Shown here: in pieces, positions 34,740-47,380 of the stretch
Numbering within the stretch: the first letter of the stretch is position 1
How the letters are laid out: each line of letters begins with the position of its first letter
Assembly (NCBI GenBank): GCA_015680685.1
Contig: MNCI01025089.1
Coordinates: 116,120 to 180,119, forward strand
Direction: 5' to 3'
DNA from: Gnetum montanum
Lineage: Eukaryota; Streptophyta; Gnetopsida; Gnetales; Gnetaceae
DNA length: 64,000 nt
Notes under the pieces: generated by a model
Database searches by the model: none
The model's input: the letters and a program-made list of their open reading frames with translations, nothing else
Told to the model about the DNA's origin: nothing
Program-made: the position numbers and the translations under genes

Positions 34740-36330
34740 CTCCACTATTATTACTTTCCATTATGCAATGTAACTACTCTAGTAGATACTTGTCGTTATG
34801 GCTCAGAGTACATTATTTTTGCAAATGATATTAACTTGACTAAAGAAGAGGTAATGCCTCCACTTTTTTAGTGAGAAGACTAGGGTGAGGTAGTGCTTCT
34901 CCACATTGTTGTATTTCATCTCATAGGCTACTAATGCATGGCTCAGGTAGTAAACTGGGACCTCTACACCATCATCTTACTTTTGGCAAATCAAAGAAGT
35001 GAAGTAATGGATGTGTTAAAATTGACAAGGTAGATGTAAAAAGATTTATCTCCTTACAACGTGTGAATTGTAGGCAGTTATGCAAGCTCTTGCTTAAGGT
35101 TGTAAAATGCTTGTTGGCACTAGGAAGTTCACTTGAAGTGGACTCCCTTCTTGAGCAGATGTGGCATTGGTTGTAGCTTGTGAATTAATTGGATGATAAA
35201 CCTATGTATAAATTGTATTCTACCCTACAACCGTCGTAGCTCCTTAAGGTTTTTTGATAGTGCTAAGTTGGTTATGACCTTAACCTTGTTGGGATTTATG
35301 CATATTCCTACTTTTGATACTATAAAGCTGAGCATTCAGCCCATTCTAAAATCAACAACATACTTCTTGGGGTTTAGCCTAAGCTCGTGTTTTAGGTAGT
35401 GTTTAAGCACTAGGTTTAGATCATGTGCATGGTTGTGGGCAACATTGGACTTAATGGCAATGTCATCTACGTAGTCATTGAGCACACAGAGCATGTAATA
35501 GCTAAAGATATATGTCATTATGTGTTAATATGTTGCTCCTACCTTCTTCAACCCAAAAGGCATCATGATGTAGCAAAACTTACCCCAGGGGCATGAAGGT
35601 TGTACTAAGTTGGTGCTCAAGGTTGATCCTAATCTGATTGTAGCATGAGAACCTATTCATGAAGGAAAACAAGGCATGTCTAGCTGTGGTATCAATTAGT
35701 TGATCAATACTAGGCAACAAGAAGTCATCTTTGATGGTTGCCTTATTTAAGTCCCAGAATTTTATGCAAATGCATATACCCCCATTTTTCTTAGGTACAA
35801 CTACGATGTTGGAGACCTAGTCTATAGAGTCAATAGCTTGGATGAAACCAGCTTTGTAAAGATTGGTGATTTCATCATGGACTACCAACACCAACTCAAG
35901 TCTGACCTTTCATGTTCTCTACTTAATTGGTTTGATTCAAGGATCAAGGTTGATGTTGTGCTAGACTAATTAAGGATCTAGGCCTAGCATGTCCTCATAT
36001 GGCGATGCAAATGCTTTGATGTAATCATTAAGTATTTTTGTGATGTCTTGAGCATACTAGTGTTTTAGCGAAAAACTTAATTTTAGCATTTTTTTCCCTA
36101 CCATTATGTGTTTCCATAGGGATCTTGACAAGGGAATCCTCTATTATGTTCTTTGCCTCTAGATTCAGAGCCTGAACTAGATGGTTGAGCCAATCTAGTG
36201 GTTCTTCTACAAATGCTATGTACTCATTGTAAGTCGTAGGCTCGAGGTCTAGGCAATGAGGATCAGTGTATTTCTAGATGTCCCCATGAGGCCTTGTGAG
36301 AACCAAAGGTAAGAAGATCTACTCCTACAT
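34740..36330 (-). pseudogene. Tat-type element B: reverse transcriptase and RNase H
   Basis: Minus strand in order: AFASPYEDMLGLDP (about 36,020), KAGFIQAIDSID followed by VVVPKKNGGICICI, LNKATIKDDFLLPSIDQLID, ARHALFSFMNRFSCYNQI, the MPFG region, and the catalytic NDYVDDIAIKSN with YVDD at 35,462-35,473. LRLNPKKYV, LVY-like RNase H segments and a YNNVEKHYLTLVF tract near 34,900 follow. YVDD and this wording fit Tat rather than the Athila-like elements A and C. Stops and shifts disable it. Its upstream protease is not adjacent; the next related coding block is at 43.5 kb. Confidence 0.85.
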
Positions 36331-36479
36331 GACCATGTCATGTTCTTGCAAAAGTAAACTAGAAAACGTTAAGTGGCACCTGTTTGACCTAGTTATTATT
36401 CACAAATGAAAGAAAGCAATTAAGTAGAAATTTGCCTAAGTATGCATGTAAATAACAATGAAAGGTAAACATGTTGGTG

Positions 36480-38600
36480 CCAATTCTAGGTCTTAGTAGA
36501 TCATGGATGCACCAAACATGCCATTCCGAGGAGGGTTAGTCATGCTCAAAAGTGGAATTGAATGGCACATTAGCAGGGCAATGAAGAATCACAATTTTGA
36601 GCTAAGTATGGTTGACTACACTCTTACCCAACTACAGTCACATGTAACGATGCTCTCCATTGGGTGTTCATTGGGGAGCATAGTCTTAAGTTGGTGAATC
36701 ATTAAGTGATCCCAAGAGGGTATATAGGAATAGTTTTTCCATGGTAAGTTGTCATTTCTACCATTTCACCATGATGTTGGAAGCGTAGTCTTGCTATTGC
36801 TTCTACCATTACTATCAGTGGAGAGCATAGTTGGGAGAAAGATGATACATCAGAGAAAATGCTTACACCTAGGACTGACAAACATTGATGAAGGGGAGAG
36901 GGCATTCTACCATTTGTCATAGGAACATGTTGAGGAGATGAGGTCATCCATGTCAACCAAGTACACTGACCATGCTCTTACCCTTTTGCTCATTTTTCAT
37001 TTGTTTTTGTGATTTCTTAGAGGGTCTTGGGGCTTTAGAGAGTGTATTCCTATGTGCCCTACCGTGATGGTAGCTACTACAACCATGTACTATTCTAATG
37101 CAGTGTGGTGGTGGGGAGGGCTCCTACAATGGAGTCTTTGCACATTTGTGTTTCTCTCTTTTTTCTCTCTCTCTCTCTCTCTATGTTTTTGTGTTTTTAT
37201 GCCTATTCTAGGATGGCATGGGGTTATGGCTATGTAGGGGCTTGGGGCTGTTGCATGGGTTTTATGAACATGCATAGGGTTTAGTCATGCATAATGTTTT
37301 AGCATGCATAGGGGGTTAGGGCCCCACACACATCATGTGCCATGGTGTGAACAAAGAGGCTAGGGCCACCATTGCTTGTTGTGACATAACTATAGGGACT
37401 ATGGTCATTATTGTATGGGGAGTGGGGCTTAGGGCCTATGGAATCTAAGGCCACGTGGTTGCCACCATGTGCTATGTGGCTCGACCTCAACCTACACCCA
37501 TGTTTTGGTAGTGGCAGTGGAGGAGGGCAAGTCAAAAAGTCTACTTTGGAGTTATTTTTACACATGTTTCTGCAACAGTTATGGTAGGGCCTTGGAAGAA
37601 ACTTTTGCGGATGCATGGCTTAGAACCTTGCACACTATGCACTATAGCGTGGATTCAAGAGGCATAGTTGTGAAGTGTGTTGAAATTATGGCTATAACCA
37701 AGGGTGTAGCCTACTGCATAGGGGGTTTAGGTGGTGTAGGGTCTGAGGCTAGGTGCAAGCTAGGGAACACATGCAAGCTGGGGCTTGGGGCACATAGAAA
37801 GCTAGGCTTTAGGCCTTTGTAAACTATGATGAGGTTGTAGGTATTCCTGTAGCATTAGGGGCATGAGGGTAGGTGCTACGAGGTGGGGTTTACTCCAGTT
37901 TTTTGGAGGGCTTAGGTCTATGTTGAGGTGTAGCCATAAGGACTACGACTATCATTGGGATCTATAGCTTGACCACAGAGGCCATGGCCATTATTTCACT
38001 TCATGAAAGGGCCATAGGGACCATGGCTATAATAAGTGTCAAGGCTTCTATGCATCCTTTCTTTTTGTGTTTTTTGGGAATACCAATGGAGGTGCAACCT
38101 ACCATAGCAACAAGGCAGAGTGAATTGTTGGGTGCACGACCATAGGACTACGCTCTTCATGCATGGAGAATGTAGTTTGTAGGGAAAGTGATTGGCAAAA
38201 TGTATGGTTTAGAATTAGAAAAATTTTATAGTTTTGGGACTATGCTCTCCATTGAGGCAATTTGGAGTTAAAAAAGGTTTTGCAAATTTTGGACTATGCT
38301 CTATACTGAGGCAGTCTAGAGTTAGAAAAATTTTGTAATTTTTCGACTATGCTCTACATTGAGGTAGTCCAAAGTTAGTAAAAATTTTGTCAAAATGTTG
38401 TTAACTATGCATGATGCTAAACTTGCAAAATGTAGCACTAAGCCTATAAAACCATGTTATACCCTAGTGAGTGCCAGATGTGTTGAACAAATTAAGCCAC
38501 ATCCTACACTTGAGGGGCCCCAGAGTGTATTGTCAAAATTGCATTTATGCTAATTTATGTTAATAATTTTAATATGTATCAAAATTTTTCCTCTATGTGT
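36480..38600 (-). other. Tat-type non-coding block (LTR or 3' UTR)
   Basis: There is no coding support here. The block holds (CT)n at 37,160-37,183 and GACTATGCTCT-type repeats at 36,650-36,700 and 38,220-38,380. The latter are three units with GACTATGCTCTNNATTGAGG and GAGTTAGAAAAATTTTG. Similar words occur at 30.1-31.1 kb. It ends at a GTTAATTGCAG tract (38,638) where the antisense gene begins. It may be an LTR; boundaries are not seen. Confidence 0.45.
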
Positions 38601-38638
38601 ATATACTAAAGCTTTTCCTATTGTTTGTTAATTGCAGG

Positions 38639-41600
38639 GTGATGCTAAAGCTTATCTTGATAGTGGTTAAGCTTGTGGGCATCCTATGTTGCATGAGTGA
38701 ATCCATTCCTAACATGCCCACTTCAGATATATAGGTGGACTATCAGGTGGTGTGGTTCTAGATAGGGGCTCAAGAGTTCTTGGAATACCTATTGTAGTAC
38801 TTTAGTATGACCATATGGTCACACTTGGCAATGGAGGCTACTAGTGCCATCATTGAGACATTGCTACTTGGGGCTAATTGGAGCATCCTGAAGTTCATCT
38901 TAGATGAGAAAACTGTAAGCATTGATAGGAAAAGTGATTCAAGTAGAGGCCTTAGGAGTGCTCAAAAGTTATCTAAGGTATGATGCATGGCAATGTTTAC
39001 TTATTATAATAAGAGCAACACCATTTTTATTACACAGTAGTTGCATATCCTATTTCAGAACCCACTTGGAACTGCCTATTGTATTGGATGGTAAGTGCTT
39101 TTGTTGCTCTCATAGTATCCTATGCTATTTACCCATATGAAGTTGCTATCAATTCTATTATCAATGATAGGTTCAAAGTTGATGAGGATGGCTTGCATGA
39201 TGATGTGGGAACTCTGTCCTTAACTCATATTTCCTTAGAGGTATTCTCATCTAGCACAAATGTTTGACCAATCATGCTTAAGTAGGTGGGGCACGATTTA
39301 GAGGCTTACATCTCCAAGTATCTAAAGGCATACGACGGATCTAGGACCAATGGCTAGTTAGATGAGGGGTGGGTTGCTAGTGAGATAAATACCAAAAAGG
39401 TGTTTGCAACACCACCCCCACCTCACACTTCATTTGTATCACATACATATCTATGTTTTGGTTCATGTGGTTACTTATGTATGCCTTTCACTTTACCTCA
39501 TTTGCATGATGCTAACATTTTTTTTCTTTGTGTTTTAGCAATGGTTGCCTCAGCCAAGGTGATGGTGATCACCATGGATTACACTGAGGCCATCCTCATC
39601 ATAAAATATGGCAATGTAGAGGGTATGCAACACTAGCTATGCCACAAAGTGCCAAATGCACTAATGGCTTTGCTCACACATGTTAAGTTAATGGACCTAT
39701 TCATGGCCCTTAGCTTGAGTATCCTAATGGTCAAAATGGTTACCATCATTGACTCATTCAGTAGCAATGTTAGGTAGTTTGTCATCCAAGTGTTCAGCAT
39801 GATAGTAGTGTTGGACCTCAATGAGGCCTTCTTCACTTATTTCTTTGGCATCACTGCTGATGGCCCAATGATTATCAATAAGTCTACCAGGAAGGTGGAT
39901 CGTAGAGGAGAGATCAAGGACTAGTTGGCAGCCACTCATTCCCATAAGGCCATACTAATCAAAGATGTGCTAATGCCTGAGGTATAGGAGCTCTACCCTC
40001 TATTTCGTGTTTGTGTCTTTCCAAAGCTACTTTCTTAAGAGAGATCCTAGGGGTGGAATAGGAATAGGTGATGAAGGAGGTGCTACTAGTGGGCATGAGG
40101 TCCAACTAGGCTATGTACATAGCCACCATCCTACATGTAGAGATTTCTCAACTACAATTCAACCTCCAAGCAAGGTTCCATGTCCATTTTTCATTCTTTG
40201 CAGGATCCCTAAAAATGTTCACAGAGCTTTTGGTTGTGCAAGATGATGGACAATGGGTAGTGTAAAACCATGAGCAATTGTCCAAGCCATGGATCAAGCA
40301 CATGTTCTCAACCACATGCACGTAGGACCCCCCTAGAGGGGATCAATGAGTCATTATCAGTAATGACCAAGGTTCCTATGGGGCAGTTGCATTACTTATG
40401 CAATAGTGTAGGTGAGGGTTCTCCAGTTGGCATCAACGACATCAACAAGGTGGATCACTACATATCTGAGATAGTGGGCTCATTAAAGGCCAAGATCAAG
40501 AGGTTGAATCCTCTATAGGAAGCAACCCTTGAGATTAAGAAGCTAAGTAGCAAAAGGATCCAAATCAAGCTACAAAGCTTGCATGCAGATTTTGTAGGTT
40601 CGTATGCATAGATTCTTAGATGTCTTCGTTATATTCATGTAATTTTTTTTTATTTTTATGTTTTTCTATTATGCCACACTATTTAATTAGCTAATGATGT
40701 GCTATGCATACTAATATGCTATATGTGTATATGTGTTAATTGTAGAAAAAGAAGAGAGGACTGCATGAGCAATGGTTGAGACAATAGTAGAGGAAATGCC
40801 TCCTCAAACTGAGGAGGAGGCTCATGGAGAAGAGCCTCAAAAGGTGGTAGAGGCTCTTTGACAATTGAAGAAAGAGGGGTTACTCCACCTTGATGAGGGT
40901 GATTTTAATAATTTATTTAATGGGATGTAGCTAGGTGAGCCCCCTGCACTCATTCCTAAGGGCTTGCTAGGTAATTAACTTGTATTGCCATTTGTCTTTC
41001 CTTTTTTTGATTTATTATCTTTAATTGTTAAGCCAAATGCTAGTTGCCAATGGTTCCATTTCTACCTACCTCATGGAGCCATGGGTAGAGATGCCAGATA
41101 AATTTTCATTCATGGAAGATGTCATTGAAGACATGGTTGACTGCTTGTGACAAGCAAACCCAAAACTTGCTATGTGTGTGATATTTTCATTTTATGCTAT
41201 CCTACTAACTACTTAAATTTTTACTAAGATTTATTGGTTGTTGTATGCCTATAGGTCCTAAGCTATAGTGGGATTCGAGCAAGGTTGCCAAGGTGGATGC
41301 CTTGCTTGACCTTCCTTCTGACATTGATCAAGTACCTCGTCACATGTATGAGACACCAAACAAGTGTGTGCTTACCTTTGTGAAGGAATTGTGGATTTTC
41401 AAGCGCTTAAATGCATACCTGTGGAAATGCATGCTTGAACTTTAGGAGAGGGTGACTAGCTAAGGTGAGAAGATCAAGGATCTTCAATCCATATATGGCT
41501 GCATAGAAACTAGATCGTAAGTATATGACACCTGGTGCACCTTTGAGATTAAGTATGCCAAATATTGGATAGCTTTCAGAGGTAAGAACGAGGCCACATA

Positions 41601-42236
41601 GGAGTTGATCGAGCAGTGGCTCCAGATGGACTTTCTCACCTAGCAAAACTAGGACTGGAAGAATTATAGCACCAAGGTTTATTGATGGGTTAGATGCAAA
41701 TGAACCACAAGCATCAGTATAAGTGAGAGTGCGACATGTACCTACAATGGTACAAGAAGAAGTCTACCAAGTGCCACCACCTCAAGATTTTTCTTAAGGT
41801 GACCAATAGAAAGTAGGCATATGATTTGTTCACATAGAGGATGATTGTGAGTGAATCTCCCTTAAGGGAGATCATCACCCTCTTTGGAGAGGCCTCTTCT
41901 ATGGAGTCGCCTACATGAACCATCATGGACAAAGGTGAGACCCTGGTGGGTATTGACTTTGGCCAAAAGGACTAGATGCAACTTTTCAAGGCTAAGATCC
42001 TCTAATGCTTAGCATCTAGCCTTGGAAAGTTACCTCCAGAACTCACCAATGTGGGACCCTCTTAGGTTAGTTGGTTTTTATGCTTTTCATGTTCTAAGTT
42101 AGCTCATATAGTGCATTTTTTCTTACTAATTGTGAATATTTGTTAATAGTTGTGGTAGGTACCAAGTGATGCTACAGGCCCTAATGACATAGTGAAGAAA
42201 GAAGAACTTCCATCTCCACCTAAAGCCATTAGTTGA
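38639..42236 (+). pseudogene. Antisense multi-exon extra gene of a Tat-type element
   Basis: This plus-strand coding block is opposite to the surrounding minus-strand gag/pol. Coding stretches are separated by T-rich segments with GT..AG borders. Clear cases are about 39,982-40,202 (CCTGAG|GTATAG to CTTTGCAG), 40,598-40,745 (to AATTGTAG), 40,971-41,043, an intron ending at 41,254 (TGCCTATAG), and 42,066-42,149 (GTTAGT to TTAATAG). The last exon reads VPSDATGPNDIVKKEELPSP and ends TGA 42,234-42,236. The exon at 41,255-41,690 has a charged helical stretch (ELQERVTS, then GEKIKDLQ). In-frame TAG codons show decay. Antisense extra frames between pol and the 3' LTR are reported for Tat-lineage elements such as Grande. 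The product is unknown. Confidence 0.55.
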
Positions 42237-42394
42237 GCATGACCAGCTGTACCTCCCATTAGGCTTTTTGCTATGTTTTTCCTATCTAATGCTATTCATG
42301 TTATGTATTTCTATGCATATTACATTTTATGGATGATTATTTGCTATGTGTAAACTTTTATCCCTATGTGATGATTTTATTTCATTTTCTATGA

Positions 42395-42895
42395 GTATGC
42401 GAGTTTGGGCCATTGCGAGCCATAGCGATAATAGGCCATTACAAGCCATAGCGAGTTTGTCATTAGTCTAAAGTCTTGATGAGCACCATGCTATTTTAAG
42501 GGCATAGTGGGAAGGTCAATTGTAGTTTATGGCCATGTTAATCCATGTGTTGCTAGTTTGAGGCCATAGTAGACCAAGGTGATAGTTTAAGGTCATTTTG
42601 GACCACAGTGAGGAGTTTAAAAGTAGTAGTATAAGGTCATTCCAAGCTGCATATTGCTAGTTTAAGGTCATTCTAGGCCATGAATTTTCTAGTTCTAGGT
42701 CATTTTGGGCCACAGTGAAAATGGTAGTTTAGGGTCCTTTCAGGCCTCTACGAAGGATTTAACAATGATAGTTTTAGGCCGTTCTAGGCTGCAAGGTTTC
42801 TAGTTTAAGGCCATGGGTAGCTATGTTGATAGTTTAAGGCCATTCTAGGCTACAATGTTTCTAGTTTAAGTCCATGGCATGTTAGGTATTCCTAT
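42395..42895 (+). repeat. Tandem array 2: about 13 units of 35-40 bp
   Basis: The core CTAGTTTAAGGTCATTCTAGGC varies in each unit. It has the same CTAGTTTAAGG start as array 1 and the same orientation, but distinct later bases. It lies between the antisense gene and the protease remnant of the Tat-type element, the position of the hypervariable 3' UTR of that lineage. Confidence 0.8.
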
Positions 42896-43499
42896 CTCAC
42901 TTTTTGTAATTTTGGCTTTTATGGTTTTTATGCATCTTGATATTTTTAAAGAGATAACTATAGAAGTGTCAACTAACAAACAAATGCATGAACAAAGTGG
43001 ATGAATGTGAGAACCAAGCAAATAAATGCATAATCTAAGCAATTAAGCTAAATGCAAATAACATGCTACCATGCTAACCTAAGGTGACACAAATGCAACA
43101 AAAGTAGAGGGTAGGGTACAAGGCATGCAAAAGCAAATAATGGGCAAGCACTTAGCCTACTCTAGACTAAGGGGGTACCTTAATTGCACTATTGCTTCCT
43201 AAGCTAGTGTGGGTTAGGGGTCATGTAGGGCCTAGATTGCACTATCCAATATTCTCTTTGATCCTCACTTGATATGTTAAAGGGAAACTCTACCTAAATG
43301 GCATCCTTTGAGAGGTCATTGGCTTCCATTACTTCTTCAGGTACATCAACCTCATGCATTTCATTGTCTTGCGTAATTTTATCATCAAGAAATTCAATCT
43401 TTGACCCTTACTCCATATCTAAATTGTTGATGGCTAGAGGAACAACATTATCACCATGGATGATAACTTCACCACCTTCATATGAAAGGTGGATCTCTA

Positions 43500-43900
43500 G
43501 ATGAATTGGAGAAAAGATAGCTTATAACTAGGCTAGCCAAGGCCTACCTAGTATCAAGTTAAATCATGGCATCTCCTCTATGATGATAAATTTGAAAATG
43601 GTGGGGAATTTCTTCCCCACTACGAAAGCCATGGTGACCATGCCAATGACAATGACATGTGACCCATGGAAGAATTTTAGACATGTGGTTTTAGTTGGCT
43701 TAACTTGGTCTGCGAGGCCTAGCTTGTCAATGATAGTGTACGAAATTACAAAATTACATTTGTTGCTACTCCATTGTCAACATGCACTCTCCAAATCTTG
43801 CATTGGCCAACACCTATGGTGATGAACATGGGGGCGGTTATGACCTCACCCTTCTCAGGGTCGACCTTAATTGCTTCATCGTGAAATGCTAGGAATGTGA
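43500..43900 (-). pseudogene. Tat-type element: aspartic protease
   Basis: The minus strand reads VHVDNGVATNVI at the active site (about 43,780), then DKLGLADQVKPTKT, VIGMVTMAFVVGKK and the closing LILGRPWLA (about 43,550-43,525). The Asp-Thr/Ser-Gly triad reads Asp-Asn-Gly, so it would be inactive. The LGRPWLA ending is typical for plant gypsy proteases just before RT. No RT follows directly: the next block downward is array 2. The element is thus either interrupted or internally deleted. Confidence 0.8.
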
Positions 43901-44049
43901 AACTTGATTCCTATGGCATAGTGGGTAACATAACTATGTGGATGGAGTTCTCATCTACAAAGATGTCTTTCATGATAGGAATAGAGGTCAACATTCACAC
44001 TAGTGCCTTGTGGTGGATGGATGAGATCATGATTAGGTCATACAAGCTT

Positions 44050-46100
44050 AGTGTTGTATTTTTTGCTTGACTGCTTGCCTGACTTAGGCTAATGCATCCA
44101 TGAAGTCATTGCTAGTGGTCATGTTTTTGTTGGCTTTAACTTCCTCCATGCATCCTAAGAGATAGATTTCTTGTGGAGGCAACTTAGGATTTATTAGCTT
44201 GGCTTGTGTAGGGGCCTTAGTGCTTGGTTGTGATTTGCTGGTTATGGACTTTTCAATTATTTTGGCCATGGGGATAACATATATAGGGATCAACTTCAGC
44301 GCATCGAGTGCTCTTTGGTCTTGACCTTACCTAATCATTCTATCTATGAGATGCTCATTGAATCTCCTAGGTTTCCACCTAGAGGGTCTACTAATGTTGC
44401 CAATAGGATTAACCCTTGGATGGGAAGGGACTAATGCGTTAGCTATTTCTAGGCTTTAGAAAAGTGAAGGGTTAGCACAGTGCAACACCCTAACAATGAA
44501 GGGTAGTTGAACTATTATTATTACAACATGCTATGGGACTCTAACCACAAAGGGAATTATAAGTGCTTGAGGTGGCACTCTAATAATAAAAGGGGGTCTT
44601 GAACCCATAGGGACCAAGGGGATCCTTGTGCTACCAAAGGGCATGCAAACCATGAATGACTACTACACTAGTTTTAGGCTATCATCAACGCTGATAGCAT
44701 TCATGACATATCCAACATCATCTACATTTAGAGGGTTCTTGTACATCCTCATAGATTAGTTTTGTGGCTTGATTGGATTTGTAGCATCGAGGACTAGCTC
44801 ACCTCTATCAATCATCTTTTGTAGATCATCTTGCAAAGCTAGGCAGAAGTCCATGTTATGATCAGACAATTGGTGGTAATGGTAGAATTAATCTATCTTG
44901 AAATGTTTTAGGACCAAGGGCTCATTTGGTATTAGTGAAGTAGGCCTTTTGATCAGCTTGCAATATCTATCATGCCTTTTATGGACATCTTTAGACATTT
45001 GCTTATATTTCATGCACCTGGCGTTTAAAAATTGTTCCAATTGCTTTGAGGGCTTCAGTGGCAACAAGGTGTACTTGGAAAGATTCTTGTGCTTAAAGTT
45101 AGGCCTTTAACTGACTTGCACCATGGCTAGTGTGGATGGAGATGGGTTAGTTACCTTAGTACTAAGGTTGATAGCTTTATTGTTAGTTGGGGCTTTGGAT
45201 GGCCTAGTCGTTAGCCCTCAGTTAATTGCCTTAGTTTCTTTGTCTACCACTGCCACTATTGAAGTTTACTTTCCCTTATCCTTTTCTCTCCTTGCATGCT
45301 AGTTCTTGTAGGAAATGTAGGTTGAGTCCTTACTAGCTTCCATTGTGTCCTATATGCTCTTGGTTTGGGTGAAGGCCTAGCTTAGGGATGTGGGCCTAAG
45401 TAGTATAGCTTCAACTTTATGAAATCATTAACTATGCCCTTGAAAATAGCTTAGAGATGTGCCTCGACTATGGACTCTTGTATTTTGTTTAACGAGGTAA
45501 TACATCATTGGATGAATTTTTGCATGGGCTCTAGGTGACCCTACTTGACCTACATTAGCTAGTCAATGGTTTCTTCTAGCTTTAGGTTATACTTGAAGCA
45601 TGTTACAAACTAGCTCAAGAGGTCTTTTAAAAAGGAGATAGGGCCTCTGGGTAGCACATGATGGCATGTGGCTAGGATTACAATAGCAAACACTTTGATC
45701 TAAATGTGACTAGATGTGCATTGGTGTCCCCCTCACCATTGTACTTGGTGAACTAAGGTAGTGGCACCCCAATTCGCAAAGTTAGAGGTGGGACCACATG
45801 ACTTATAGGGTCATCCTGATAGAAGTCCACCACTTTGATAGTTTTAGAGGAGGTAGCTTTGAGTTGCTTCATCTCTTCTATCAAGGTTTGGATCAATTGG
45901 AATGCTTGATCTAAATTTTTAGATACTTTAGCTAGCTACGCTGGTCGTGTAATCTGTTGTGTTGGTTGTGTGGCCCATGACTTGATCACAAGTTGTGAAA
46001 TCACAAGAGGTTCTTGATGTGTTGGCTTTGTCATAGGAACAATGATTGGGGTAAGCCAATTCACATGTGGGTTGGATCAATGTCAAGGACATTGACAAAA
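44050..46100 (-). pseudogene. Tat-type element: gag
   Basis: Minus-strand gag. The capsid core reads through LPRGPISFLKDLLS, TCFKYNLKLEETID, LM.VK.GHLEPMQKFI and ITSLNKI.ESIVEAHL.AIFKGIVNDF at about 45,670-45,410. This is the plant retrotransposon gag pattern. Later segments hold Lys/Pro-rich stretches (44,293-44,084, STKAPTQAKLINPKLPP) and end before the protease. Frames shift several times. The 5' side stops at about 46,150, where plus-strand element D begins, so the 5' LTR is missing. Confidence 0.75.
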
Positions 46101-47287
46101 TAGATGGGACATAAGATTTCTAAGTCATTTGGGGCCTAGAGATAGGCCCTTTGTGGTTTTCCTTGTTTGGGAATATGAGGTTCCTTTCATTAAATAAACC
46201 TTTATTAAATTTGTGACCTTGGTGGTGTCTAGAATTAGGAAGGATTCAAAGGTTTGCATAGGGTGTGACTTGAAGGGAACTCAATACTCTTTGTACTCTT
46301 TTACTTACTTGGGTACATGAGTGTTTTCATGTTTTTCTGACTATTTCATGTCGACCAATAATAGGAAGTTGAATAAGTATTTGCATGGTGTGGTTTCCAT
46401 CCAAAAATTTCAATAAAAAACAAGCAAAAAAATAAAATAAAAGAAAAAAACATTATGGGAATTCAAAGCACACCCCTTAGAAAAATAAATAGGCTATAAG
46501 CACAAGTTATGGGACTAGAAAGACATGTTACGCATGCCTAAGGATCCCCTCTAACTAGGCCCTCTCTCACTTATTACTTGTCTATTCTTCTATTTAAGGA
46601 ATGGTGGTTGTTCTATGAGAGCACTCATGTGTCTCAAAGAGGTGGATTGGTCTTGGAGTGGCAATGCGAAGTCATTGAAAGAAGTTGATTTTGGTCTGGA
46701 CTAAGGATGGATCTTCTTAGGTCATTTAAACACAAATCAACAAGAGACTTCTTTTGAGCTCAATTTGAAACTCCATTCCACCTTCTCCATCATCCATCCA
46801 CACTAACCATAACTCACCTCACTACCGATGTCCATGTTCTTGTTTAGTGTCTTTGTCTGATGTACTTGAATTCTTTGGTAGAATCTTCTGGGTTTTGGTC
46901 CTTAACTTTCATAAACCATTAATCACTTGTAGGGCCCATAAACTCCTTGGGTTAAGGTTATGCAAGGGAAAACAAGGCATGTGCCTACTATGGGGAGGAC
47001 CCACTTCCATATCATTTGGTTGTGTTCATTCAACACCTCCTCCTTTGACATTATTGTAATCAGAATCTTTCATGCACCCATCTTCTACATTCGACTATGT
47101 GCTCCTTTAAGTTCTTGCTCCAATTCACATATTCACCATTAAATTTTAAAATTTTTGAGCTTTCAAAGATCTTCTTGAATGATTTCATCATATTCTTAGC
47201 TTTTCTGGGACTCCATAGAAACAAAATACATTCAAAAATTCCTTGTCTTTTTTGAAATATTCAAATTTGAAAATTTCATTTATGAAC

Positions 47288-47380
47288 CTTGTAAACGTAG
47301 CCCCGTCGATGAAGCCCATGCATATACATGCCCCCATATACACAACCTTGTTGACACAACACAAAAATCCTATATATATG
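47288..47380 (+). promoter_or_regulatory. Internal LTR-like promoter block upstream of ORF3 (element D)
   Basis: AACGTAGCCCCGTCGATG, CATATACATGCCC, CATATACACAACC and TTGTTGACACAAC precede a TATATATAT box at 47,371. The word set and order match the block in C (20,690-20,780) and the U3 of the family LTRs. It is about 440 bases before the ORF3 ATG. The GTATAC words have decayed to ATATAC. Confidence 0.45.

Noticed and set aside
36476-36496. TTGGTGCCAATTCTAGG as a plus-strand primer binding site
   Set aside because: It resembles a gypsy primer site, but no plus-strand LTR precedes it (minus-strand RT coding does), so it is probably chance.
37090-37275. Arg/Glu-rich 61-codon frame on the minus strand
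   Set aside because: It is produced by the (CT)n microsatellite at 37,160.
32345-42895. Arrays of about 35-bp units as CRISPR
   Set aside because: Units are contiguous, variable and without unique spacers, in a eukaryotic retroelement; they are 3' UTR tandem repeats.
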